Source: an uncultured Eubacteriales bacterium (lineage in GTDB: Bacteria; Bacillota; Clostridia; Oscillospirales; Acutalibacteraceae). From it: a stretch of 64,000 bases of DNA. Made by a program: the position numbers and the translations under genes. Positions 52,434-61,678 of this stretch are shown here, one piece after another. Below the pieces are notes generated by a model. It saw only the letters and a list, made by a program, of their open reading frames with translations. It ran no database searches and was not told the origin of the DNA. Within the stretch, counting starts at the first letter, position 1. Every line of letters starts with the position of its first letter. The stretch spans positions 1 to 64,000 of the forward strand of contig CAKSST010000008.1 in the NCBI GenBank assembly GCA_934489895.1, given 5' to 3'.

Positions 52434-55007
52434 TTAAAAATAAGCAAATAGCTTAACTGCTTCACAGCAAAGGGTTGGAATTACACCAAGCATGAAGCAT
52501 ATCAATACCTTTTGAGCATTTACATCAAAACCAAACAATGTACCAAACGATGTGCAGGCTGTTAAGAAACCAAATAACAAAGAAACAGCAGCTGCTAACA
52601 CTATATATTTACCTGATTTATAATTGGCAGTAAATATTGAACCCTTAGTTCTTACATTAAATACCTGAAGTGTTAGCGCAACTGTAATGGTTAAAAACGC
52701 AGAAGCCGTATTGCCAATACAAAGTGCAATTAATGCAACTGCTGCAATGATGGCGCTTTGCCAGCTTATGTTAATTGCAAAGTTTTTATCAAATAAATTG
52801 TGAGGGTCATTTTTTGCCTCGCTTGTAAGAATTCTGTCTGTAGGACCGTCTGTGCAAAGGCTTAAGGTAGTGGTAAGACCGCTTATAATCAACAGCCATA
52901 TAAGCTGTAATGCTGAAAAGGGTATTTTTGCAAAAATTGCAGTACCTATGAAACAGAAAATTAATTTTGAAATATTGCAGGTTAAAATATACCTTACTGA
53001 GTTGCGTAAATTTCTGAAAATTGCGCGCGCTTGCTTTATAACCTCGGGTATGGTACAGAAGCTGTCGTCAGTAATTATGACATCTGCAGCGCCTTTTGCA
53101 ACGTCGGTACCTTTTATCCCCATAGCAAAGCCAATATCAGCCGAACGCAAAGCGTGAGCATCAGCAACGGAGTCGCCCGTAATAGCAACCGTTTTGCCTA
53201 ATGTGCGGTATGCTTTTATAATTTTGTATTTATCCTCAGGAGATACTGCGGCAAAAACAGATATAGTTTCAATTTTGTCTAAAAGCTCAGCATCTGTCAT
53301 GGCATTAAGCTGTTCGGATGTAATTGCTACTGAGCCGGCTGTTAATATACCCAACTTTTGCGCAATTGCAGAAGCGGTAAGAATATTGTCACCTGTTATC
53401 ATAACGGTTTTTATACCGCTTTTTTTGCAAAGAGCAATTGAACTTTGCACATCTGCTCTTATACGGTCATTCAAGCCTAAAAGACCGATAAAGGTAAGAT
53501 TTTTTTCAAGCTCTTCGCTTGTGGGATTAGAGGGGGCTTCCTCAAGCTGTTTAATCGCAACGCCGATAACCCTGAGCGCCTGGGATGACATCTGTTCAAC
53601 CGCATTATTTATTGATTCACTGTTGCAGTCGGGGCAGAGAGGAATAAGCGATTCGGGCGCACCCTTTACAATACAGTAATTTATACCGTCAATCATATTA
53701 ACGGTTGTCATAAGCTTGCGCACGGCATCAAATGGGATTATAGCAATGCGTGGATAAAGTGCCTCAAGATGATTTTTTGGCTGTTTTAAAAAGTGAGCGC
53801 AGGCTTCGGTAATAGCAATTTGTGTCGGGTCGTTTACCGCGGTTTCAATATCAGTGCAAAGAGATGCCAAACGTAAAGTGTTTGCGGTCTGAAAGTCAAC
53901 CGAATCGGTAAGGCTGTCAAGCCGGATTACGCCGTTGCCGTTGAATGCAGCGGTTACGGTCATAATGTTTGATGTAAGAGTACCTGTTTTATCAGAACAT
54001 ATAATATTTATATCACTTAACGCCTTAAGGTTATGTATGTTTTTAAACAGGGCATTCTTTTTGAGCATACGCTGTACGCCAAAAGCAAGCGATACGGTTG
54101 CCATTGCTAAAAGGCAGTCGGGAATTACTGTTGCAATTATAGCTGCAGCTTCCAAAAGCCTTTGGGTTATTAGGTTTGTAAAGGTTATTTCGGTTGATTG
54201 TAATTTAAGCAGAACACTTAGAATATATATTACAGTACCAATACCCCATACAGCCGCTTGAAAGGTATTATGAAAACGGGATAATTTATCTTTTAAAGGT
54301 TCAACACTGTCATTTTTATAATTGAGTGTGTTAGCTTTTGCAAGCTCTGTATTGTTGCCTGTTTCTGTTACAACGGCAATGCCCTGACCGCTTGTGACAG
54401 TGCAGCCTGCATAAAGCATATTAATGCGTTCGGGTAGGGTGGCAATTTCTTGTACAAGTACTGTTGCATCTTTCTGGCAGGGAACAGAATCACCTGATAT
54501 GGCGGACTCGTCACAATGCAGGTTTACCGACTCAATCAAACGGGCGTCTGCCGTAATGTAATCATTTGCGTCAACGAGAATTACATCACCGACAACAAGG
54601 TTGGAAGAAAGAACCTGTGTGTTTTGTCCGTTTCTTACAACTTTGCATACGGTGGCTGACATTTTGCTTAATTTGTTAGTTGATTTTTCCGAGTGATATA
54701 TTATACACGTATCAATTAAAGCGCGTATTGCGATAAGCAAAATAATTAATACAGGCTCAATAAGCTTAAAACCCTGAGTGCCTAATCCGGCAACTGTGTA
54801 AATTATTGTTACAATTGCCAAAAAGATAACAGGAAATTTTTTAAACTGCTCCAAAAGAATTTCTATAAAGCTATGTGACTCAAACGAAGATATATTTTCA
54901 CCGCTATCTTCCAAACGCTCTTTTACCTCAGCATTTGTAAGACCTGTTTTTATGTCGGTACCTATATATTTTATAAACTGTTCACGGTCGGTGCTATGCC
55001 AAATCAT
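52434..55007 (-). CDS. Divergent P-type ATPase (Ca2+-ATPase-like layout)
   Basis: An 857-residue P2-like pump: N-terminal cation-ATPase domain, actuator domain, two TM pairs, phosphorylation domain with CSDKTGTLTS (phospho-Asp339), nucleotide site KGAPESL, and four to six C-terminal helices. Several pump motifs are altered. The actuator TGES is SGDS (171-174). The TM4 PEGL ion-binding motif is PDCL (296-299), the TGDGVNDAP hinge reads TGDSVADAH, and the TM6 NxxTDGxPA signature is replaced by LLIISGLTTT. Ion specificity therefore cannot be assigned; calcium or magnesium is only a default. No ribosome-site problem: AGGGGT precedes ATG 55007. Convergent with the oad operon. Confidence 0.85.
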   Translation of the reverse strand: MIWHSTDREQFIKYIGTDIKTGLTNAEVKERLEDSGENISSFESHSFIEILLEQFKKFPVIFLAIVTIIYTVAGLGTQGFKLIEPVLIILLIAIRALIDTCIIYHSEKSTNKLSKMSATVCKVVRNGQNTQVLSSNLVVGDVILVDANDYITADARLIESVNLHCDESAISGDSVPCQKDATVLVQEIATLPERINMLYAGCTVTSGQGIAVVTETGNNTELAKANTLNYKNDSVEPLKDKLSRFHNTFQAAVWGIGTVIYILSVLLKLQSTEITFTNLITQRLLEAAAIIATVIPDCLLAMATVSLAFGVQRMLKKNALFKNIHNLKALSDINIICSDKTGTLTSNIMTVTAAFNGNGVIRLDSLTDSVDFQTANTLRLASLCTDIETAVNDPTQIAITEACAHFLKQPKNHLEALYPRIAIIPFDAVRKLMTTVNMIDGINYCIVKGAPESLIPLCPDCNSESINNAVEQMSSQALRVIGVAIKQLEEAPSNPTSEELEKNLTFIGLLGLNDRIRADVQSSIALCKKSGIKTVMITGDNILTASAIAQKLGILTAGSVAITSEQLNAMTDAELLDKIETISVFAAVSPEDKYKIIKAYRTLGKTVAITGDSVADAHALRSADIGFAMGIKGTDVAKGAADVIITDDSFCTIPEVIKQARAIFRNLRNSVRYILTCNISKLIFCFIGTAIFAKIPFSALQLIWLLIISGLTTTLSLCTDGPTDRILTSEAKNDPHNLFDKNFAINISWQSAIIAAVALIALCIGNTASAFLTITVALTLQVFNVRTKGSIFTANYKSGKYIVLAAAVSLLFGFLTACTSFGTLFGFDVNAQKVLICFMLGVIPTLCCEAVKLFAYF

Positions 55008-55097
55008 ACGACCCCTCCCAAAGCATATTATTTAATAATTTTACTACTAATAAGCCTCTAAGTCAAATATGATTTAATAAAATTAACAATTAATTAA

Positions 55098-55125
55098 TTT
55101 ACAAACTAAAACTTTATGGTATAAT
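55098..55125 (+). promoter_or_regulatory. Promoter of prfB
   Basis: TTTACA (55098-55103), a 16-nt spacer and TATAAT (55120-55125), about 58 nt before the start codon. Confidence 0.78.
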
Positions 55126-55183
55126 ATGTAAAACTGTTAAATTAAAGTTTTATGTTTGCTTTAAATAATAAGGAGTGTTAATT

Positions 55184-56296
55184 TTGCTGGAATATGAAGA
55201 GTTAAAGCTTAATCTTTTAGGATATAAGGAAGAGCTTGCTGAACTTAAAAATGCACTTGATCTTCAGAAGGTTACAGATGAGATAAAAGTATTAGAAGAG
55301 GAAACTGCGAAGGCTGATTTTTGGGATAATCTTGAAAACTCTCAAAAAACCTTACAGAAAATAAGTGCAGATAAGGCAATTATAGCCTCCTATGACAATC
55401 TTGAAGGCAAATATAATGATGCTCTTGCTTTGCTTGAAATGGCAGATGAAGTAGGTGAGCTTTCAATGCTTGATGAGGTAAAGAGTTTAATTGAAGATTT
55501 TTGTAAAAGCCTTGAGGAAAACAGACTTGCAACCCTGCTTTCAGGTGAATATGATAAAAATAATGCAATACTGACTTTCCATGCGGGCGCAGGAGGAACA
55601 GAGGCGCAGGATTGGGCGCAGATGCTTGTACGAATGTATTCACATTGGGCGGAAAGGAAAGGCTTTTCTGTAAAAATGGTTGACTTCCTTGACGGTGAAG
55701 AGGCAGGACTAAAAAGTGCTGTACTTGAGGTTGCCGGTGTTAATGCTTACGGTTATCTTAAGGGTGAATCCGGCGTGCACCGTTTGGTAAGAATATCACC
55801 GTTTGACTCTTCAGGCCGCAGACATACATCATTTGCTTCCCTTGAGGTTATGCCTGAAATTGATGATGATGTAAATGTTGAAATACGCGATGAAGATATT
55901 AAGGTGGACACCTACCGTTCAAGCGGCGCGGGCGGTCAGCACGTTAATAAAACCGAGTCGGCTATTCGAATTACCCATATACCCACAGGCATTGTTGTTG
56001 CCTGCCAGAACGAGCGCAGCCAGCATCAGAACAGAGAAATGGCAATGAAGATGTTGATTTCAAAGCTTATCGAAATCAAAGAAAGAGAAAATTTTGATAA
56101 AATTGAGGATATTAAAGGTACGCAGAAAGAAATTGCCTGGGGCTCGCAAATACGTTCCTATGTATTTATGCCCTACACATTGGCGAAGGACCACCGCACA
56201 GGCTTTGAAAACGGTAATATCAGTGCAGTTATGGATGGCGATATTGACGGTTTTATAAACGCATATCTTGTTGCATCCTCTAAAGGTGAAATTTAA
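55184..56296 (+). CDS. prfB: Peptide chain release factor 2
   Basis: TTG 55184, eight nt after AAGGAG, is the likely start; 370 residues. RF2 reads UAA and UGA: the anticodon-like SPF tripeptide is in RISPFDSSGRRHTSF, and the catalytic GGQ is in SSGAGGQHVNKTESAIR. The N-terminal coiled coil (EELKLNLLGYKEELAELKNAL) is continuous. Many bacteria carry a programmed +1 shift at about codon 25 of prfB; here the frame is uninterrupted, so that autoregulation is absent. gltA follows after 18 nt. Confidence 0.96.
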   Translation: MLEYEELKLNLLGYKEELAELKNALDLQKVTDEIKVLEEETAKADFWDNLENSQKTLQKISADKAIIASYDNLEGKYNDALALLEMADEVGELSMLDEVKSLIEDFCKSLEENRLATLLSGEYDKNNAILTFHAGAGGTEAQDWAQMLVRMYSHWAERKGFSVKMVDFLDGEEAGLKSAVLEVAGVNAYGYLKGESGVHRLVRISPFDSSGRRHTSFASLEVMPEIDDDVNVEIRDEDIKVDTYRSSGAGGQHVNKTESAIRITHIPTGIVVACQNERSQHQNREMAMKMLISKLIEIKERENFDKIEDIKGTQKEIAWGSQIRSYVFMPYTLAKDHRTGFENGNISAVMDGDIDGFINAYLVASSKGEI

Positions 56297-56314
56297 TTAA
56301 ATACAGGAGAGAAT

Positions 56315-57667
56315 ATGAAAGATACATTAAATGAAAAACTTCAAAAATTATCTCAGGAATGTATGGTAGCAGACAAAATTGATCCTGGGCTTTATAAATT
56401 ATATAATGTAAAACGCGGTCTGAGAGATTTAGACGGTAAGGGAATACTTACGGGACTTACTGAGATATCGGAAATTAATTCTTTCAAGGAAACGTCTGAC
56501 GGTCGTGTGCCTATTGAGGGTGAGTTGTTTTACCGCGGTATAAATATATTTGATTTGGCGGAAGGCTTTGAAAAAGACGAGCGCTATGGTTATGAGGAAG
56601 CGGTATATTTGTTGATGTTTGGTTCTTTGCCAAACAAAGATCAGCTTGAAGAGTTTGCTGATTTACTTGGCGAATTTACAGAGCTTCCCAGCGATTTTGT
56701 AAGAGATGTTATTATGAAAGCAACACCAAGCGATATAATGATTTTATTATCACGCTGTGTCCTTACTTTGTATTCTTACGATGAAAATCCTAATGATAAC
56801 AGTATTTCCAACGTTTTAAGACAGTCATTAAAATTAATTTCACTGATACCGTTGCTTTCTGTATATTGCTACAATGCTTTTGAATATTATAAAAATCAGG
56901 GCAGTTTCATTATTCACAGACCCGATCCTACAAAATCTACTGCCGAGAACTTCCTCGCACTATTACGCAGTGACGGCAAATATACCGAGCTTGAAGCAAG
57001 AACGCTTGACCTTGCATTAGTTTTGCACGCTGAGCATGGCGGCGGTAACAATTCTACATTTACAAATCACGTTGTTACATCATCCGGTACTGATACTTAT
57101 TCTGCTGTAGTGGCTTCGCTTTCCTCACTGAAAGGACCCAAGCACGGCGGTGCAAACAGTAAGGTTTGCGAAATGATGGACGATATTAAAGCGCATGTTT
57201 CCGATTGGCAGAACGATGATGAAATTTACAATTATCTCGTAAAAATTCTGTCCAAGGAAGCCTTTGATAATTCAGGTCTTATTTATGGCATGGGTCACGC
57301 AGTTTATTCATTATCTGACCCGCGTGCCGTTATACTCAGGCGTTATGCACAGAAGCTTTGCAACGAAAAGGGAAAACAAAAGGAATTTGACCTGTACCGG
57401 CGCGTTGAACGCCTTGCTGCAAAAGCGATTGCCGACGAACGCCATATATATAAAGGTGTAAGCGCAAATGTTGACTTTTACAGCGGTCTTGTATACCGAA
57501 TGCTTGATATTCCCGTTGAGCTGTTTACACCATTGTTTGCAAGCGCACGTATTTCGGGCTGGTGTGCTCATAGAATTGAGGAGCTTGTAAGCGGCGGCAA
57601 AATTATACGTCCTGCTTATAAGAGCGTTGCAAACAAAAAAGATTATATAGATTTAAATAGCAGATAA
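56315..57667 (+). CDS. gltA: Citrate synthase family protein
   Basis: A 450-residue citrate/2-methylcitrate synthase condensing acetyl-CoA with oxaloacetate. Seen: HAEHGGGNNSTFT with an active-site His, KGPKHGGANSKV, GMGHAVYSLSDPRA with the catalytic His, and a C-terminal RPAYKS. The Asp of the catalytic triad is expected near NVDFYSGL (Asp in DFY). ACAGGAGAG precedes ATG. Length is close to Gram-positive enzymes. The neighbouring genes give no full TCA operon. A strong terminator follows. Confidence 0.94.
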   Translation: MKDTLNEKLQKLSQECMVADKIDPGLYKLYNVKRGLRDLDGKGILTGLTEISEINSFKETSDGRVPIEGELFYRGINIFDLAEGFEKDERYGYEEAVYLLMFGSLPNKDQLEEFADLLGEFTELPSDFVRDVIMKATPSDIMILLSRCVLTLYSYDENPNDNSISNVLRQSLKLISLIPLLSVYCYNAFEYYKNQGSFIIHRPDPTKSTAENFLALLRSDGKYTELEARTLDLALVLHAEHGGGNNSTFTNHVVTSSGTDTYSAVVASLSSLKGPKHGGANSKVCEMMDDIKAHVSDWQNDDEIYNYLVKILSKEAFDNSGLIYGMGHAVYSLSDPRAVILRRYAQKLCNEKGKQKEFDLYRRVERLAAKAIADERHIYKGVSANVDFYSGLVYRMLDIPVELFTPLFASARISGWCAHRIEELVSGGKIIRPAYKSVANKKDYIDLNSR

Positions 57668-57670
57668 TAT

Positions 57671-57709
57671 AAACTGCCTGCCCGATTGATTCGGGCAGGC
57701 AGTTTTTAT
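57671..57709 (+). terminator. Strong terminator after gltA
   Basis: AACTGCCTGCCCGA (57672-57685) pairs perfectly with TCGGGCAGGCAGTT (57691-57704), followed by T residues. Confidence 0.95.
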
Positions 57710-57755
57710 ATTAATATATAATTTGGAAAAATTTAAAAAAATTACAAAAAAGCCC

Positions 57756-57784
57756 TTGACTAATTGAAAAGGGTGGTTTATAAT
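57756..57784 (+). promoter_or_regulatory. Promoter of rpoB-rpoC
   Basis: TTGACT (57756-57761), a 17-nt spacer and TATAAT (57779-57784). The leader to ATG 57930 is about 140 nt with no clear terminator hairpin or recognisable riboswitch. Confidence 0.9.
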
Positions 57785-57929
57785 AAAAGACTGTATAAAG
57801 ATGGGGGTTTGTGCGTCCATTACAGTTTATGATATATATTTTTGTATTATGACTGCATGGTTGCATATACCTGATTTATCGCAAAAACTGAACTAATACC
57901 GGTAAATTTTTAAGGAGTGATTTAGTTCT

Positions 57930-60900
57930 ATGCTGCCTGAAAACATGGTTAAGCTGGTCCACCTGGGAAACAATGAACGTTACAGTTTCTCAAAAATCGA
58001 AGAGAAGTTCGATATGCCGAACCTCATCGAAGTCCAAAAGAACTCGTACAATTGGTTTGTTAACGAAGGTCTTAAAGAGGTCTTCCGCGATATGTCTTCC
58101 ATAACCGATTATACGGGCAACCTTGTGCTTGATTTTATTGATTATCGTTTTGACGATACTCCCAAGTACAGTGTTTTGGAATGTAAAGCACGTGATACAA
58201 CATACTCAACCGCTCTGCGTGTAACTGCCCGCCTTTTTAATAAGGAAACAGGGGAGATTAAAGAGAGCGAAGTGTTTATGGGAGATTTTCCCCTTATCAC
58301 TGATTCCGGCACGTTTGTTATAAATGGTGCTGAGCGTGTAGTGGTTTCACAGCTTATTCGTTCCCCCGGTGTGTATTTTAACTTTGACCGTGATGATAAG
58401 ACAGGTAAAAAGTTGTTTACCTCAACTGTTATTCCTAACAGAGGTGCATGGCTTGAATACGAAATGGATATTAATGACGTTATGTATGTACGCATTGATA
58501 AAACCAGAAAATTGCCAGTTACAACCTTGATACGTGCATTGGGTATAGCTGACAATAAGTCTATGACAGATTTGTTGGGTGAAAGCGATATACTTACAGC
58601 TACATTGGATAAGGATATTACAATTGACGTAGACCATGCACTGACCGAGGTTTATTACAAATTAAGACCCGGTGAGCCTACAACTGTTGAGGGCGCACAG
58701 AACCATATCCGTCAACTTTTCTTTGATGTACGCAGATATGATATTTCAAGAGTTGGACGCCATAAGTATAACAAAAAGCTCGCTTTGGCTGTACGTCTTA
58801 ACGGTATGACTCTTTCCAGACCTTTGGCTGATCCTATGACCGGCGAGATTATTGCCGAGCAGGGCGAAGTTGTTACCCGTGAGCGCGCACAGTTCTTACA
58901 GTCAAAAGGTATTGGCGAGGCATATGTATATGTAGAAAATACCGATGATGACAATGCAGAGCCTGAGGAAATCAAAATTCTTACCAATAAAATGGTTGAT
59001 ATAAATGATTTTGTTGAGTATGACCTTTCTGACATTGTAAATGAAAACGTTTCATTTCCTGTATTGAAGACTATACTTGAGGATGACACTATTCAGTCAG
59101 AGCAGGATTTCCGCAATGCTGTTACAGAACACATTGACGACCTTATTCCCAAAACAATTACTACTGATGATATCTTTGCAAGCATCAACTATTTCCTTGG
59201 TTTAGCCCACGGTATCGGTACTATTGATGATATCGACCATTTGGGCAACCGCCGCATCCGCTCTGTTGGTGAATTACTTCAGAACCAGGTGAGAATCGGT
59301 TTTGCAAGAATGGAAAGAGTTGTGCGTGATAAGATGACTCTGCAGGCACAGGATATTGATTCTATCACTCCTCAGTCACTTATCAACATTCGTCCTGTTG
59401 TTGCTGTTATTAAAGAGTTCTTTGGTTCTTCACCGCTTTCACAGTTTATGGACCAGACCAATCCGCTTTCAGAGCTGACACACAAACGTCGTCTTTCTGC
59501 TTTGGGCCCCGGTGGTTTGTCCCGCGACCGTGCAAGCTTTGAGGTTCGTGACGTTCACTACAGCCACTACGGCAGAATGTGCCCGATTGAGACACCTGAA
59601 GGTCCTAACATCGGTTTAATTTCTTACCTTGCAACCTATGCAAAGATTGACGAATACGGCTTTATTCAGGCGCCTTTCCGCCGTGTAGAAAAGGGAACAG
59701 GAAAGGTTCTTGATGAGGTTGTTTATATGACCGCTGATGAGGAAGATGAATATATCATTGCTCAGGCGAACGAACCCCTGAACGAAGACGGTACCTTTGC
59801 ACGTGACAGGGTATATGTACGTATCCGTGACGAGTTCCGAGAGGTTGATCCTTCAAAGGTTGACTTTATTGACGTTTCGCCCAAGATGGTTGTTTCTGTT
59901 GCAACTGCTATGATTCCCTTCCTTGAAAACGATGATACCAACCGTGCTTTGATGGGTTCAAACATGCAGAAGCAGGCAGTTCCGCTCTTGCGTACTGAAA
60001 ACCCCATTGTTGGTACCGGTATGGAATATAAAACTGCTGTTGACTCCGGCGTTGTTGTTTTGGCTAAGAACGACGGTGTTATTGCAAGCGTTAGTGCAGA
60101 CAAGATAACCGTTAAGACAGATAATGGTGATATTGAAGAATATTCTCTTATTAAATTCTTACGCTCTAACCACGGCACATGTATTAACCAAAAGCCAATT
60201 GTATCAGTAGGCCAAAAGGTTAAAAAAGGCGATGTTATTGCTGATGGTCCTGCAACTTGTAATGGTGAAATCAGCCTTGGTAAGAACGCTCTTATCGGCT
60301 TCATGACCTGGGAAGGTTATAACTACGAGGATGCTGTTCTTATCAATGAAAGACTTATCCGTGAAGATGTTTATACATCTATTCATATTGAAGAATATGA
60401 GCTTGAAGCACGTGATACTAAGCTTGGCCCTGAGGAAATTACCCGTGATATTCCCAATGTTGGTGAAGATGCACTTAAAGACCTTGATGAGCAGGGTATT
60501 ATACGCGTAGGCGCAGAGGTTCACTCGGGCGATATTCTTGTTGGTAAGGTAACACCTAAAGGCGAAACCGAGCTTACAGCCGAAGAACGCTTACTGCGTG
60601 CAATTTTTGGTGAAAAAGCACGTGAAGTAAGAGACACTTCACTGCGCGTTCCCCACGGTGAGAGTGGTACAGTTGTTGATGTTAAGGTGTTCTCAAGAGA
60701 CAATTCTTCTGAGTTAAGCCCAGGCGTTAACCTTGTTGTACGTTGCTATATTGCTCAGAAACGTAAGATTTCTGTTGGTGATAAAATGGCCGGCCGTCAC
60801 GGTAATAAGGGTGTTGTTTCTAGAGTTCTTCCCTCAGAGGATATGCCTTTCTTGCCCGATGGTACGCCTCTCGATATCGTTCTTAACCCCCTGGGCGTTC

Positions 60901-61658
60901 CTTCTCGTATGAACATTGGTCAGGTACTTGAAGTTCACCTTGGATATGCTGCAAAAGCACTTGGATGGAAGGTTTGCACGCCTGTATTTGACGGAGCGCA
61001 TGAGCCTGATATTCGCGCTTGTCTTAAAGAGGCAGGTTTGCGTGAGGACGGCAAAACCATTCTTTACGACGGACGTACCGGTGAGCCTTTTGATAACCCT
61101 GTAACTGTTGGTTATATGTATTATCTTAAGTTGCATCATCTGGTTGACGATAAGATTCATGCTCGTTCAACGGGTCCTTACTCACTTGTGACTCAGCAAC
61201 CGCTCGGCGGTAAAGCACAGTTCGGCGGTCAGCGTTTCGGTGAGATGGAAGTTTGGGCTCTTGAAGCTTACGGTGCTGCCTACACACTTCAAGAAATTCT
61301 CACTGTTAAATCTGACGATGTTGACGGACGTTCAAAAACTTACGAGGCTATTGTTAAAGGTCAGAACATTCCTAAGCCCGGTATTCCTGAGTCATTCAAG
61401 GTTCTTATAAAAGAGCTTCAGTCTTTGGCTCTTGATGTTAAGGTATTGGATGCCGATAATGAGGAAATTGACCTTAAACAAACCTTTGACGATGATGATA
61501 TAGGACTTTCTGCAAACGCATACGAAGAAAACACGGTTGCCGACAGTCTTGAAGGTTTCACATTAGAAGATGAAAACGGCGATCCTATTGTTAATGAGTC
61601 TGTAAATGATGATAAAATGGCTTATGAAGAAGTTGTCGCCAGTGAAGAAATCTATTAA
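57930..61658 (+). CDS. rpoB: DNA-directed RNA polymerase subunit beta
   Basis: A 1242-residue beta subunit. Seen: NLIEVQKNSYNWFVNEG at the start; the rifampicin region SPLSQFMDQTNPLSELTHKR then RLSALGPGGLSRDRA; the ETPEGPNIGLI segment; KMAGRHGNKGVVS; and the C-terminal QQPLGGKAQFGGQRFGEME. The rifampicin-region residues look wild type by eye (Asp in MDQTN, His in THKR, Ser in RLSA). AAGGAG lies 12 nt before ATG 57930; ATG 57945 is a less likely alternative. The acidic tail after residue 1170 is longer than in Bacillus. rpoC starts 20 nt downstream. Confidence 0.98.
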   Translation: MLPENMVKLVHLGNNERYSFSKIEEKFDMPNLIEVQKNSYNWFVNEGLKEVFRDMSSITDYTGNLVLDFIDYRFDDTPKYSVLECKARDTTYSTALRVTARLFNKETGEIKESEVFMGDFPLITDSGTFVINGAERVVVSQLIRSPGVYFNFDRDDKTGKKLFTSTVIPNRGAWLEYEMDINDVMYVRIDKTRKLPVTTLIRALGIADNKSMTDLLGESDILTATLDKDITIDVDHALTEVYYKLRPGEPTTVEGAQNHIRQLFFDVRRYDISRVGRHKYNKKLALAVRLNGMTLSRPLADPMTGEIIAEQGEVVTRERAQFLQSKGIGEAYVYVENTDDDNAEPEEIKILTNKMVDINDFVEYDLSDIVNENVSFPVLKTILEDDTIQSEQDFRNAVTEHIDDLIPKTITTDDIFASINYFLGLAHGIGTIDDIDHLGNRRIRSVGELLQNQVRIGFARMERVVRDKMTLQAQDIDSITPQSLINIRPVVAVIKEFFGSSPLSQFMDQTNPLSELTHKRRLSALGPGGLSRDRASFEVRDVHYSHYGRMCPIETPEGPNIGLISYLATYAKIDEYGFIQAPFRRVEKGTGKVLDEVVYMTADEEDEYIIAQANEPLNEDGTFARDRVYVRIRDEFREVDPSKVDFIDVSPKMVVSVATAMIPFLENDDTNRALMGSNMQKQAVPLLRTENPIVGTGMEYKTAVDSGVVVLAKNDGVIASVSADKITVKTDNGDIEEYSLIKFLRSNHGTCINQKPIVSVGQKVKKGDVIADGPATCNGEISLGKNALIGFMTWEGYNYEDAVLINERLIREDVYTSIHIEEYELEARDTKLGPEEITRDIPNVGEDALKDLDEQGIIRVGAEVHSGDILVGKVTPKGETELTAEERLLRAIFGEKAREVRDTSLRVPHGESGTVVDVKVFSRDNSSELSPGVNLVVRCYIAQKRKISVGDKMAGRHGNKGVVSRVLPSEDMPFLPDGTPLDIVLNPLGVPSRMNIGQVLEVHLGYAAKALGWKVCTPVFDGAHEPDIRACLKEAGLREDGKTILYDGRTGEPFDNPVTVGYMYYLKLHHLVDDKIHARSTGPYSLVTQQPLGGKAQFGGQRFGEMEVWALEAYGAAYTLQEILTVKSDDVDGRSKTYEAIVKGQNIPKPGIPESFKVLIKELQSLALDVKVLDADNEEIDLKQTFDDDDIGLSANAYEENTVADSLEGFTLEDENGDPIVNESVNDDKMAYEEVVASEEIY

Positions 61659-61678
61659 TTCAGGAGGTTGGTGCTATT

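Noticed and set aside
55184..55270. Programmed +1 frameshift in prfB
   Set aside because: The reading frame continues unbroken from the N-terminal coiled coil to the SPF and GGQ motifs.
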